Assembly (NCBI RefSeq): GCF_018613155.1
Contig: NZ_JAGGQU010000009.1
Span: forward strand, 151,820-215,819
Source of the DNA: Bacillus sp. ISL-55
GTDB lineage: Bacteria; Bacillota; Bacilli; Bacillales; Cytobacillaceae
Reading direction: 5' to 3'
DNA: 64,000 nucleotides
In this document: piece after piece, positions 52,881-61,653 of the stretch
Layout: each line of letters begins with the position of its first letter
How positions within the stretch are numbered: position 1 is the stretch's first letter
Position numbers and translations under genes: made by a program
The notes under the pieces: model-generated
Databases searched by the model: none
Seen by the model: only the letters and a program-made list of their open reading frames with translations
Told to the model about the DNA's origin: nothing

Positions 52881-53035
52881 ACCCTCACCTTTTAATCCGT
52901 ATTGCCCCCATACCTTAGGGGCATATATTTTTTCAAGTCCCCATTGAGGCAGTCACGGTGGATTATCTTCCACTTTCAGCTCAGGAAGACTAAGAGTTTC
53001 ATCGAGCGAGATTTCCGCTATATCTTCGCGGTTCT

Positions 53036-53629
53036 TTATTTCTTCAAAAGCTTCTTTAGTGATTGAAGCAGTAATCCCATTTTGATCCAAAGTGAATCCT
53101 TCTTTTTTGCTTTTCCTTTAGTTTCCAAAGCAGAAAGTGCCTGCTGGATTCCTTTTTGAGAATTGTCCGCTTTTTCTTTGAGGTGATCCTGGATGGCTTT
53201 GATTTTTTCAACGCGGTTTTTCTTTGCTTTCACCTGGGGATAAATCTTGCTGAGGTCTGGTTGATCTTTCATCCTGATGATGACATCAAGTTCTTGTTCC
53301 TTTTCAAAGGCTTTAAGCAGAGCAGCCTCTTTCTTGATTTCAGTAGCTATTGCTTGATCCCCTTTCAAAGGTGGAGGATCGATTCCCAATCCATCCAAAA
53401 GCTTTGCCATTTCACTACTTTCTTCAGATGTCCTTTCTTGTTCTGCTGCTTTTTCAGAAGCAGCGGTCTGTTCACGCTGTTTTTCCAGTAAGAGTTCTTC
53501 TTTCGAAAAACTCTTGGGTTTCTGTTCAGCCGCGAAAGAAAGCTGGCTAGTAAACGATGAAATAATCATCAGCATCGCTAACATGACTGCCGAAAACTTC
53601 CTTAATTTTACCTTCTTTTTTCTAACCAT
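53036..53629 (-). pseudogene. N-terminal fragment (signal peptide and prodomain) of the large S8 protease
   Basis: A 197-residue product with a basic N-terminus and a hydrophobic signal (FSAVMLAMLMIISSFTS) followed by a Glu/Lys-rich I9-like prodomain with LDVIIRMKDQPDLSKIYP. It ends prematurely at 53036. In the -1 frame the prodomain continues from the A6 run at 53103-53108 (A AAA AAG on the minus strand) as EGFTLDQNGITASITKEAF and onward to a TGA at 52953-52955. Past that codon it reads LPQWGLEKIYAPKVWGQYG into the catalytic domain. ATG at 53629 has GGAGG 8 bases upstream. The gene therefore looks split by a frameshift and a nonsense change. A recoding event at the slippery heptamer cannot be excluded. 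Confidence 0.75.
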
Positions 53630-53786
53630 TTCTTGCACCTCCTGATCATTTGATTACCGAAGAAATACTGCATAATTTTGTAAAAACCTTTTAATTTATT
53701 GAATATTAATACTATTCAGATAAAAATGAATACAAAGTATTACTATTTTTGTAATTTATAGGGAATTAGTAGCGGTATATAAATAT

Positions 53787-53811
53787 GAAAAAAAGACCAT
53801 GAAAATGGTCT
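53787..53811 (-). terminator. Terminator of the ClpN-GNAT gene
   Basis: On the minus strand AGACCAT pairs with ATGGTCT over TTTC, followed by a T7 run. It lies 13 bases after the stop codon. Confidence 0.8.
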
Positions 53812-53823
53812 CTGATTCTGGTT

Positions 53824-54672
53824 TTATTTAATTAACGGAATGACTTTCGCATTACAAGTCTTCTCATAAAATTCGATTGGTCCGGCATTATCAATGATAA
53901 TATCTTTATAACCTTTTCTTTGCATGCCTTCCAGGGCTACATGCAGCAATGATTCTCCAACACCTTCGCTTCTACTGTTTTGGGCGACACCCATCGGTCC
54001 AAAATAGCCAGGATGATGGATATCAAATGCAGCAAAGCCAACGATCGCCCCTGAGTCGTCTTCCACGATATAAATTGACGGATGCTTGCTCCTCAACGCG
54101 TGTTTGATAGACTGAGTCCAACGGTTACCAAACTCATTGTTTATGAACTGAATTAGCCTTTCAGCGTCGCCTTCACTAACCATCTTAATATCCCTGTAAA
54201 GTTTTTTCGGTGGACTGTAACCTGCTAAATCTAAATGCATATCCCTTGAAACTGTAGCTTCACTTAGAAGAATGTCTTTTTGTTCATGAGTCAAAAGCTT
54301 TTCAGTTTGTCCGCTCTTGATTAATGCTTTCAGGACATGCCCTTCGTTTAGATAAATTTGATTGTAGTTCCTCATATAGCTGATTGCTTGTTCAATCACT
54401 AGATTTGTAGATGAACTAATTGGAATTTTAAAAGGTTCGCAGATTTCAAAAGAAAGGTTCTCATGACTCGGGTTATATGGTTTCTTCATAACATCAATGT
54501 CGATACCGCTTTTTTGTTTTGCCTCTTTTATTGGGGAGGAGCCATCATCCAAGCAGCCAAGCAAAAGATGCTCAGGCATCAGGCATGGGCTACCCGCCTG
54601 TTTGCACTCCTGTTCTGCTATAGCTAAAGCTTTTGCCATTTGTTTCGTAAGTTTTATATCCTTTAACTCCAT
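53824..54672 (-). CDS. ClpN domain-GNAT acetyltransferase fusion
   Basis: A 282-residue protein with two unrelated parts. Residues 1-140 resemble the N-terminal double repeat of ClpA/ClpC (MAKALAIAEQEC, LMPEHLLLGCL, then LNEGHVLKALI). Residues 157-282 form a GNAT domain with VGFAAFDIHHPGYFGPMGV and RSEGVGESLLHVALEGM. There is no AAA+ domain. The Clp-like part probably serves as a protein-recognition module. ATG at 54672 is followed immediately by the Clp-type helix. Substrate unknown. Confidence 0.8.
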   Translation of the reverse strand: MELKDIKLTKQMAKALAIAEQECKQAGSPCLMPEHLLLGCLDDGSSPIKEAKQKSGIDIDVMKKPYNPSHENLSFEICEPFKIPISSSTNLVIEQAISYMRNYNQIYLNEGHVLKALIKSGQTEKLLTHEQKDILLSEATVSRDMHLDLAGYSPPKKLYRDIKMVSEGDAERLIQFINNEFGNRWTQSIKHALRSKHPSIYIVEDDSGAIVGFAAFDIHHPGYFGPMGVAQNSRSEGVGESLLHVALEGMQRKGYKDIIIDNAGPIEFYEKTCNAKVIPLIK

Positions 54673-54739
54673 ACTATCCCCCCCTTAATAGTTCTATAGA
54701 GTTTATATTAATATCTGAGCTTGATGGCGCACACCACTT

Positions 54740-55705
54740 CTACGCGCTGATTTTCATTTGCCCTTCTTTTCTCCTTATTGTTGAATAGCTGTGGAGTGCC
54801 ATTCCGAGCATGACGAGGCTGATTCCGATCCAGGATAATGGAGTTGGCAGAGGCAGTGTTAAGATAAAAAATTCCCCTGCCAAGGCAAAAAGCACTTCCG
54901 CTGCCTGGGTTGCTTCAACGGCAGCAAGCTTCTGCGTATTGCCCCTCACTAAATCTGTAGCCTTAAAGAATAAAACCGTCGCTATCACGCCGGAGGTAAT
55001 GGCGACTAAAAGGGACTGGAAGCTCTGGTTCAATGTAGGAGCACCCTCCGTAAAAAGACCAAATAAAGCTAAAAGTAGCCAGAATGGCAGACTGGCCAGC
55101 GTCATTCCCAGGACACGTTGATAGGCATCAAGATTGCCGTTGGTTACTTCCATCATTTTTCTATTTCCCAATGGATAGGCGAAAGATGCAATAAATACTG
55201 GGATGACTCCGAGAATAACCATTTCGATTGGTATATGCCTTGCGTGCTCAATTTGCATAAGCAGTATCCCTGCTAAAATGATTACAGACATTCCGAGTCC
55301 TCTAAAAGGTATTTTTGCCCTGACAGTTACTGAACCTTCATTGGTCATTTTGGTTTCATAAAATAAGGGACTGAGCAAAGCACCTGATATAATCCTGGTC
55401 TGCCATGTACCGGCAATCAACCAGCCGGGTGAAAAGGCGGCGGCATATGTAAGGGGTGCATAGAACAAGACAAAGCCAACGAAGCTCCAAAGGAACCATG
55501 GATATGGATTCTGTTTGATATTCTGGATTACTGGCTTTAAATTCCTCCTTGCTGCCACAATCGCCAAAAGGAATGGAACCATGAATATGTATCTAAGTGC
55601 GGCACTCCATATCCAGCTGCCTCCTGATAATTCCATAGATTGATTCAGAACAAAGGTGAAGGCAAAAAAGAAGGCCGCTAAAATGCCTAATAAAATTGGT
55701 CCCAC
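54740..55705 (-). CDS. EmrE-type multidrug resistance efflux transporter (DMT superfamily)
   Basis: A 321-residue membrane protein with about ten hydrophobic segments in two halves, as in the larger EmrE-type DMT transporters. The first half has LAAFFFAFTFVLNQSMELSGGSWIWSA, typical of this group. Its gene starts with GTG at 55705, with GGGGGA 8 bases upstream; a GTG at 55711 sits too close to that site. Substrate unknown; the family exports amphipathic compounds. It is a single gene. Confidence 0.85.
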   Translation of the reverse strand: MGPILLGILAAFFFAFTFVLNQSMELSGGSWIWSAALRYIFMVPFLLAIVAARRNLKPVIQNIKQNPYPWFLWSFVGFVLFYAPLTYAAAFSPGWLIAGTWQTRIISGALLSPLFYETKMTNEGSVTVRAKIPFRGLGMSVIILAGILLMQIEHARHIPIEMVILGVIPVFIASFAYPLGNRKMMEVTNGNLDAYQRVLGMTLASLPFWLLLALFGLFTEGAPTLNQSFQSLLVAITSGVIATVLFFKATDLVRGNTQKLAAVEATQAAEVLFALAGEFFILTLPLPTPLSWIGISLVMLGMALHSYSTIRRKEGQMKISA

Positions 55706-55909
55706 TAACACAATCCCCCTTTATGATTAGGCTATATTTATAATCTATATAGCTAGCAATTTCAAAAATCAGCACCATGTTATTCAGACATTTTCATGTC
55801 CGATTGGCTGATTAAATATCCTTCTTATTTTGAAGGGACTTAATCTCTTCCTCGATTCTTTTTAACAATATAACATATAAACAGAAGGTCTATCACCAGT
55901 TTTTTCCAC

Positions 55910-55938
55910 AAAAAAAGACACCTGGCATGCCAGATGTC
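55910..55938 (-). terminator. Terminator of the RDD gene
   Basis: On the minus strand GACATCTGGC pairs with GCCAGGTGTC (one G-T pair), followed by a T7 run. It lies about 15 bases after the stop codon. Confidence 0.75.
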
Positions 55939-55953
55939 CAAAAATACTATTTC

Positions 55954-56376
55954 TTATTGTTCATACTGAATTTCATTTGGTTTTTCATAAGTAACATACG
56001 TTCCAGCTATGAAATCATGGATCGCTCTTTTATCATGACGCATACCTACCATGAAAGCACTGACAATAGCAGCCAGCCCTAATGTAAGTACATAAACAAG
56101 TCCTCCGACGAGTGTGCGCAAAAGCATCGTACCGAAGCCCAGTTTTTCCCCGTTAACCTTCGCGATTCTTACACCGACAATTTTCTTGCCTACTGTATAT
56201 CCTGACCACACTACAGGAACAAGCACGGAGTAAAGCAGATTCACTAAGGAAGTAAAAGCATTATCTTCCGCATTACCTGTAATTAAATAACTTATAATAG
56301 CAAGAGGCACTCCGATAATTAATCCGTCTAGAATTGCTGCACCCAGTCTTACCCAAAAGCCAGCTGGTCTGTTCAT
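55954..56376 (-). CDS. RDD family membrane protein
   Basis: A 140-residue membrane protein. RLGAAILDGLIIGVPLAII contains the Arg and Asp that name the family, and KKIVGVRIAKVNGEKLGF is the conserved linker. RHDKRAIHDFIAGTYV is the closing signature. RDD proteins are often linked to transport or to membrane proteases. It follows the M48-ankyrin gene by 28 bases, so both are probably co-transcribed and may work together. ATG at 56376 has AGGAGGAA upstream. Confidence 0.9.
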   Translation of the reverse strand: MNRPAGFWVRLGAAILDGLIIGVPLAIISYLITGNAEDNAFTSLVNLLYSVLVPVVWSGYTVGKKIVGVRIAKVNGEKLGFGTMLLRTLVGGLVYVLTLGLAAIVSAFMVGMRHDKRAIHDFIAGTYVTYEKPNEIQYEQ

Positions 56377-56404
56377 TGAAATTTCCTCCTAGTTGTTCAT
56401 TAAT

Positions 56405-57787
56405 TTATTTTAATAAATCTGCGATTTCTTGCTCACCTGATTGCAAAGCGTGCATCCTCGCAGTCATACCCGAATAATCTTTCAGCTGGATGTCTGCCCC
56501 CAGCTCTATCAATAGTTTTACTGATTCAATTTTTCCACTGAATACAGCGTAGGTCAATGCTGTATAGCCCGCACTCATTTCTTGATAGTTTGGGTCACCG
56601 CCAGCATCATGCAGCATTTTGATCATTGACGCAGTCCCTTTTTCAGAAGCAGTCATGAATGGTGTCATGCCATAATCAGATTCGAAATTTGGGTCGGCTT
56701 TTAAATCTAAAAGCAATTGAACCATCTGGATATCGTCATCCATAATAGCCCAGTCCAGTGCAGTGTATCCATTATAATCTATTTGGTGGATATCTTCCCC
56801 ATTTTCTATTAAGCTATCAACCTTCTTCGTATCTCCACTGATAACTGCATCAATTAACGTCGATCCTTCTATTTCTTCTTCATAATATTCCTCTTCAACG
56901 AGGAATGCGGTACTGACCTCTTTAAAGACCATAACTCCTCCAACAACGGCCAAACCAGTAAGCAAAACTGACGCAGCCAGAAAAGCCAACAGTCCTTTTG
57001 ACTTTTTGGAATGAATTATCATTGAATCAACTTCACCAAAGAAAGCACTGATTTCATTTATTCTTTTTGGAAGCGGTGGATGAGTGGATAAGATTTCTGC
57101 CAGCCAGACAAAAAAGCCTTTTTCCTGATTGATTTGTTCTAGGTATTCTGCTTTATTCACACTTTTAAATAAGACTTTCCCAATTGCCAGCATTGTAAGT
57201 CCGTTTTTCGCGGCTGCAGGATTACCTGTATAGAAGGCTGCATATCGATCACAAGTATATTCACAAGCGCGCAGGTACATTTCTGCAATACCCGGGATCC
57301 ACATGGAAGGAAGGATGAACATCATTTTGCAGAGGTGATTGCGTTTGATATGAGCCAACTCATGTGCCAGGACAAACTGAAGTTCCTCCTCAGCATTTTG
57401 TTCGATAAGGTCGAATATTTCGGAGTAAACAACAATCATATTCCTTCCGAAAAAGCGCGTCGCAAATGCGTTCATAATGCCGCCAGATTGCATCACGTAA
57501 ATATCAGGGGTGCGCTTTATTCCCATTTTGACACATAGATCTTCAACCGCAGAGTGGATAAGCGGAAATTGATTTCCACTAATTTTCACTGCGTTAAGCC
57601 GGATTTGACCAATCATCAATGCATGAAGCAACAATGAAAACATCAGGAATGCTGCAATAATAAATATTCCTGCAATGGATAATGCAAAGAGAATGTATGA
57701 AGCAATACTAATACTTAATACAATCCAGAAATATTTATTCTCATTTTTATGTAGCAGGTTTTTCTCGTTAAAGGTTTCTTCTGTCAT
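56405..57787 (-). CDS. M48 family metallopeptidase with C-terminal ankyrin repeats
   Basis: A 460-residue protein. Two N-terminal membrane segments are followed by the zinc-binding HELAH (H142, E143, H146) and E176 in ACEYTCDRYA, as in HtpX/M48 peptidases. A third membrane segment lies near residue 265-285. From about 310 on come four ankyrin repeats (GSTLIDAVISGDTKKVDSLI, ALDWAIMDDDIQMVQLLL and others). The ankyrin part should face the cytoplasm and could select membrane substrates. It is upstream of an RDD gene in a two-gene operon. ATG at 57787 has AAGGAGAC upstream. This domain pair is not typical of M48 enzymes. Confidence 0.85.
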   Translation of the reverse strand: MTEETFNEKNLLHKNENKYFWIVLSISIASYILFALSIAGIFIIAAFLMFSLLLHALMIGQIRLNAVKISGNQFPLIHSAVEDLCVKMGIKRTPDIYVMQSGGIMNAFATRFFGRNMIVVYSEIFDLIEQNAEEELQFVLAHELAHIKRNHLCKMMFILPSMWIPGIAEMYLRACEYTCDRYAAFYTGNPAAAKNGLTMLAIGKVLFKSVNKAEYLEQINQEKGFFVWLAEILSTHPPLPKRINEISAFFGEVDSMIIHSKKSKGLLAFLAASVLLTGLAVVGGVMVFKEVSTAFLVEEEYYEEEIEGSTLIDAVISGDTKKVDSLIENGEDIHQIDYNGYTALDWAIMDDDIQMVQLLLDLKADPNFESDYGMTPFMTASEKGTASMIKMLHDAGGDPNYQEMSAGYTALTYAVFSGKIESVKLLIELGADIQLKDYSGMTARMHALQSGEQEIADLLK

Positions 57788-57920
57788 TTCCCAATGTCTC
57801 CTTAATCACAATTATATAGATTATAGGAGATTTTTATTAATTGGAATAGATGTTTTTTATAGGAATTAACACCTTTTTTTACCTTCTTTAGATACTTTAT
57901 ATTTTCATCAACTGATACGC

Positions 57921-59009
57921 TTAGTTTCGATTCCTTTTAAGAAGATTTATTCTTTTAAAAACTCCTCCTTTACTGTTGTATTCAGCATCTACTTTTCTAT
58001 TTTGATACTGATCAATCAACTCATTCAAACGGTCAAGCTGAAAAGCGTAGTCATAAATCGCTGAACCAATGATCGTTAACCGCAATCTATCATTCCTATC
58101 TATTGACCGGTCCTCCATGATCGATTCCAGGAATAATCCACTTTGTCTAAGAGTACTTTCCATATTCAGCTCTCTGATTTTTCCCGAATATTTTAGGAGG
58201 ATCATCTCATGGTAGTGAATCAGTTCCTCGAATTGTCCATCAAATTCATTTGTATCCTCCCGTTCAGGCCGGCTTTGAAAAAAATGATCCTCAACGATAT
58301 CCAAGAGTCTCAAGCCTTGCTGAAGGCAGGCAAGCATTTGCTTAAACACCACCAATTCCCTCACGTCGAGAGGTTTTACCTTTGAAATTTTCTTTCTTTC
58401 CTCATCTAGTATTTTATAAAGGTCTTCAAGCTTGGCTACGTCCTTTCTCAATTGACTCCATTGATCTTGAAATGTTTTTTCTGTCAGTTCATTGGATATA
58501 GCTGTCCTGATTAGCAAGGACATGGTTCTAAAGCTATTGTTCATTGTTTCAATAAAATTCTTATTGAAATTTGGTGGTGAGACTATTAAATTGACAAGAA
58601 AAGCAGACCCCATCCCAACAAGGACAATGATAAATTTGTTAGCTGCTGTTAAAATACCGTTAAAATCATGTGAACTCATCATGATTAAAACTGTGATTAG
58701 CGTTAAAGATATTGAACTTTCCATTTTAAGCTTCAAGCTAATGATAATTACAACAACAGTAACAAATCCAATGACAAACGGATTGTTCCCGAATAAATAA
58801 ATGGATGCAATCGCGATAATCGCACCGAGTGTATTCGCCTGAAATTGCTCTAGTACTTGTTTCCATGATCGATAAATCGATGGCTGGATTGTAAAGGTAG
58901 CAGCTATTGCAGCAAAGACCGGGGGCTCCAATCCAATCCATTCCGTTATATATAAAGCAAGTGCAACGGCCACTCCTGTTTTTAAAACTCTTGGACCTAA
59001 AGTAATCAT
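57921..59009 (-). CDS. Aromatic acid exporter-like / FUSC-type membrane protein
   Basis: A 362-residue protein. The N-terminal 150 residues form about six membrane segments (GPRVLKTGVAVALALYITEW, FAAIAATFTIQPSIYRSW), the opening of the FUSC/aromatic-acid-exporter family. The C-terminal half is long and helical and cytoplasmic. In related Bacillus proteins this architecture is annotated as aromatic acid exporter. ATG at 59009 has GAGGGG upstream. It is a single gene, and the substrate is unproven. Confidence 0.8.
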   Translation of the reverse strand: MITLGPRVLKTGVAVALALYITEWIGLEPPVFAAIAATFTIQPSIYRSWKQVLEQFQANTLGAIIAIASIYLFGNNPFVIGFVTVVVIIISLKLKMESSISLTLITVLIMMSSHDFNGILTAANKFIIVLVGMGSAFLVNLIVSPPNFNKNFIETMNNSFRTMSLLIRTAISNELTEKTFQDQWSQLRKDVAKLEDLYKILDEERKKISKVKPLDVRELVVFKQMLACLQQGLRLLDIVEDHFFQSRPEREDTNEFDGQFEELIHYHEMILLKYSGKIRELNMESTLRQSGLFLESIMEDRSIDRNDRLRLTIIGSAIYDYAFQLDRLNELIDQYQNRKVDAEYNSKGGVFKRINLLKRNRN

Positions 59010-59187
59010 CTAAACCCCTCACTCTCTATTGAGAACGCTTTTATTTTAACATAACCTCGTTTATTGGAATAAAACATATCAATGATACTGAACGATTAAA
59101 GAATAGTATATTAAGGTGAGAAAAGATTATCCTCCCACTTAGACGGGAAATAATATTCAAGCAGCTTTTAAAAAAGGTGGGAACAAT

Positions 59188-60855
59188 ATGGTAATGATTG
59201 ATAGAAATCATGATCCTAAAAGAAATGCTGAGCTGATTTCACAGTTATCAGGAAAAAATTTAAATATAAATGACCTGGTTATAGAGACAAACGAATTATT
59301 CAAAGAAGCAAGTGAGGATTACAGACCTTTAAACTCGAAAAACAATCAAGGTTTATCTTCTTTTTTCAATAATTTCAGTGCAAGTCTTAGGAAAATAATT
59401 CAGACTAAATCCGCCTTCGATAACAGCCGAAACTATGAGACCCTGGTCGACCCTAACAGCAATGTCTTTCCCGAGTGGATGGAAAAATTAAATGAGGAAT
59501 ATAAACATCTGCTGAAGGAAATTAATCAGGAGGTTAATATTGAAGATTTTGGAGCAATCGGTGACGGGAAGACCGACTGCACAGAGGCTTTTAGAATGGC
59601 TCTCGGAAAAGGCCGTGTGAAAGTATATATTCCTGAAGGTGTATATGTGGTAAAAGAGATAAAGCTGCCTTCCTTTACCTATTTGGCTGGTGCCGAAAAA
59701 AAGAAAACGGTCATCAAACTTCACGACTCAGCCCCCAAAGGCAGGAGACTTATAACGAATAAAAACCATCGTACCGGAAATCGAAATGTAAAAGTGACGG
59801 GAATGACGCTGGATTGGAATGTTGAACGTTTGGGGAATGTTGAAAAAACCAGTACATGGGGAAATCATTCCAGCTGCCTGCTGTATGCCAATGTAAAATA
59901 TGGCTGGGTGAAGGATGTCGAAGGTGTTAATCCAGGGCTTCACTGCATTGATATTTCATCTCCTCTTTATAATTATTATGGCGATGGCTATCGGGCCCGC
60001 GGCGGAAGTGAGTTTATCTGGATTGATAATGTTAATGGCTATGGTTTCGGCGATGATGGCATTACAACTCACCATAGCGATAATATTTTTATATCAAATT
60101 GCCATATGAGCGACCCAAGCGGGAAAACACATAAAAAAGGCTTTTCAAATTCAAATGGAATCGAAATCGATGATGGCTCTCGAAATGTATGGCTATTAAA
60201 TAATTCTACTGCAAGATGCTTTGGCGGAGTAGAAATCAAAGCTCATCATACTTCTTCAGCAGCAAATAATGTAGTCATCATAGGCCATCTATCTGTAAAT
60301 GACAATCGTTCTTATAATTTCAGGCATATTGGCCATCACAAGGAAAATGATCCTGAGTCTAAAACAGCAATCAACATTCGAGCTGCAAATATTATCTCGT
60401 ACAAGCCGGTTCATACCGAGCTATATGCAAATTCTTCGCCAAGGGCAATGGTTGTATCAGCATACAAAAATGTAGCTGTAAATCATTTTACGGCTATCGG
60501 AGATCCTTCTTATGACTATGGAGGTGAACCAGCGATCGCCATACAGTATCGTTCCAGAAATATAATTTTAAAGAATGTGGAATTGAGCGGGTTTACAAAT
60601 GCAGGGTCCGATATAAAGGTTTTTGGCGGCAGCAATCGCGCTGATAATGTTAAAATCCGAAACGTGCTTGCAAAACATTCCGCACCTAAGGCAATTCAAA
60701 TAGGTAAAGGAGTCTCTGTAGCATCAGTTGAAAAGGTATATGCAGAAGCTGTAAATGGACAGTCTGTGATCGAACTTGCAGAAAATAAAGCCGTGGTGAA
60801 AGAAGTTCATTCAAAAGGATTCAAACAGGTGGTTATGGGACAACGGCAAATATAA
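59188..60855 (+). CDS. Pectate-lyase-superfamily right-handed beta-helix protein
   Basis: A 555-residue protein. The first 115 residues are charged and helical, with no signal peptide. At 116-130 comes VNIEDFGAIGDGKTD, the start of the pectate-lyase-3 domain, followed by FPEG-type turns and many parallel-beta-helix coils with Asn/Asp ladders up to about 545. Such domains appear in glycan lyases and in phage tail spikes. The missing signal peptide and the helical N-terminus favour a cytoplasmic or phage-like assembly role. ATG at 59188 has AAAGGTGGGAACAAT upstream. Function unclear. Confidence 0.75.
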   Translation: MVMIDRNHDPKRNAELISQLSGKNLNINDLVIETNELFKEASEDYRPLNSKNNQGLSSFFNNFSASLRKIIQTKSAFDNSRNYETLVDPNSNVFPEWMEKLNEEYKHLLKEINQEVNIEDFGAIGDGKTDCTEAFRMALGKGRVKVYIPEGVYVVKEIKLPSFTYLAGAEKKKTVIKLHDSAPKGRRLITNKNHRTGNRNVKVTGMTLDWNVERLGNVEKTSTWGNHSSCLLYANVKYGWVKDVEGVNPGLHCIDISSPLYNYYGDGYRARGGSEFIWIDNVNGYGFGDDGITTHHSDNIFISNCHMSDPSGKTHKKGFSNSNGIEIDDGSRNVWLLNNSTARCFGGVEIKAHHTSSAANNVVIIGHLSVNDNRSYNFRHIGHHKENDPESKTAINIRAANIISYKPVHTELYANSSPRAMVVSAYKNVAVNHFTAIGDPSYDYGGEPAIAIQYRSRNIILKNVELSGFTNAGSDIKVFGGSNRADNVKIRNVLAKHSAPKAIQIGKGVSVASVEKVYAEAVNGQSVIELAENKAVVKEVHSKGFKQVVMGQRQI

Positions 60856-60859
60856 CAAA

Positions 60860-60885
60860 AAGGAAGCAGTGCAAGCTGCTTCCTT
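60860..60885. terminator. Bidirectional terminator between the beta-helix gene and the Cof-type gene
   Basis: AAGGAAGCAG pairs with CTGCTTCCTT over a 6-base loop. It abuts the stop codon of the Cof-type gene (60888). Confidence 0.85.
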
Positions 60886-60887
60886 CG

Positions 60888-61634
60888 TTACGAGAGGACC
60901 CATTTTTGGATTGCCTGGGCAACTCCACTCTCTTCATTTGTACCTGTAATATCGTCAGCAGCTTCCTTTACAGTTTCCTGGGCATTGCCCATTGCTATTC
61001 CAAGACCCGCCTCAGTAATCATGGCAATGTCGTTAAGGCTGTCTCCCACCGCCATGACATTTACCATTGAAATATCCAATAAATCACAAACCTTCTGCAA
61101 TCCTCTGGCCTTATTGATCCCCAGTGCATTGACTTCAATATTTTTTAGGCTTGAGTTGCTAATTTCGAATAATCCCTTTGCCTTTAACTCTTTAAGAACA
61201 CTCTCTCTTATTTCATCTGCTTCAATGTGGAAGCCAAATTTAATCCATTCTTCGGAGAACAGATCCTCCGGCATATCATTGCGCCAGACGTTTTTACTGC
61301 TTGTTGCCCAAAAACCTGTCTGGTGCTTTTGTGATAGTTCATACATCCATTGGATGTGTTCTGTATCTACCATACTTCTTTGTACCAATTCCCCATTTGG
61401 TCCCCAGATTTCTCCACCATTGACCGTAACCAGATAAGACGACAGCTCCAGAGAGATTACATAATCCCTTGCTGTTTTCAGACTGCGTCCGGTACTTAAT
61501 ACAACACTTACCCCTCTTTTTTCTGCTGCTTTGATTGCTAGTCTATTTTCCTCAGAAACCTCGTGCCGCTCATCCAGGAGCGTTCCATCCATATCCAATG
61601 CAATTAGTTTGATATCTGGCTTATTATTAATCAA
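60888..61634 (-). CDS. Cof-type HAD-IIB phosphatase
   Basis: A 248-residue HAD-superfamily phosphatase. DMDGTLLD holds the nucleophile and acid Asp (D14, D16), STGRS gives motif II and VGDSLNDIAM carries the metal-binding Asp pair. The cap domain in the middle is of the C2B type seen in Cof proteins. It probably dephosphorylates sugar phosphates or a related metabolite. TTG at 61634 has AGGAGG upstream. It lies just downstream of the RsbR gene on the same strand. Confidence 0.9.
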   Translation of the reverse strand: MINNKPDIKLIALDMDGTLLDERHEVSEENRLAIKAAEKRGVSVVLSTGRSLKTARDYVISLELSSYLVTVNGGEIWGPNGELVQRSMVDTEHIQWMYELSQKHQTGFWATSSKNVWRNDMPEDLFSEEWIKFGFHIEADEIRESVLKELKAKGLFEISNSSLKNIEVNALGINKARGLQKVCDLLDISMVNVMAVGDSLNDIAMITEAGLGIAMGNAQETVKEAADDITGTNEESGVAQAIQKWVLS

Positions 61635-61653
61635 CTTTATCCTCCTAATAGCT

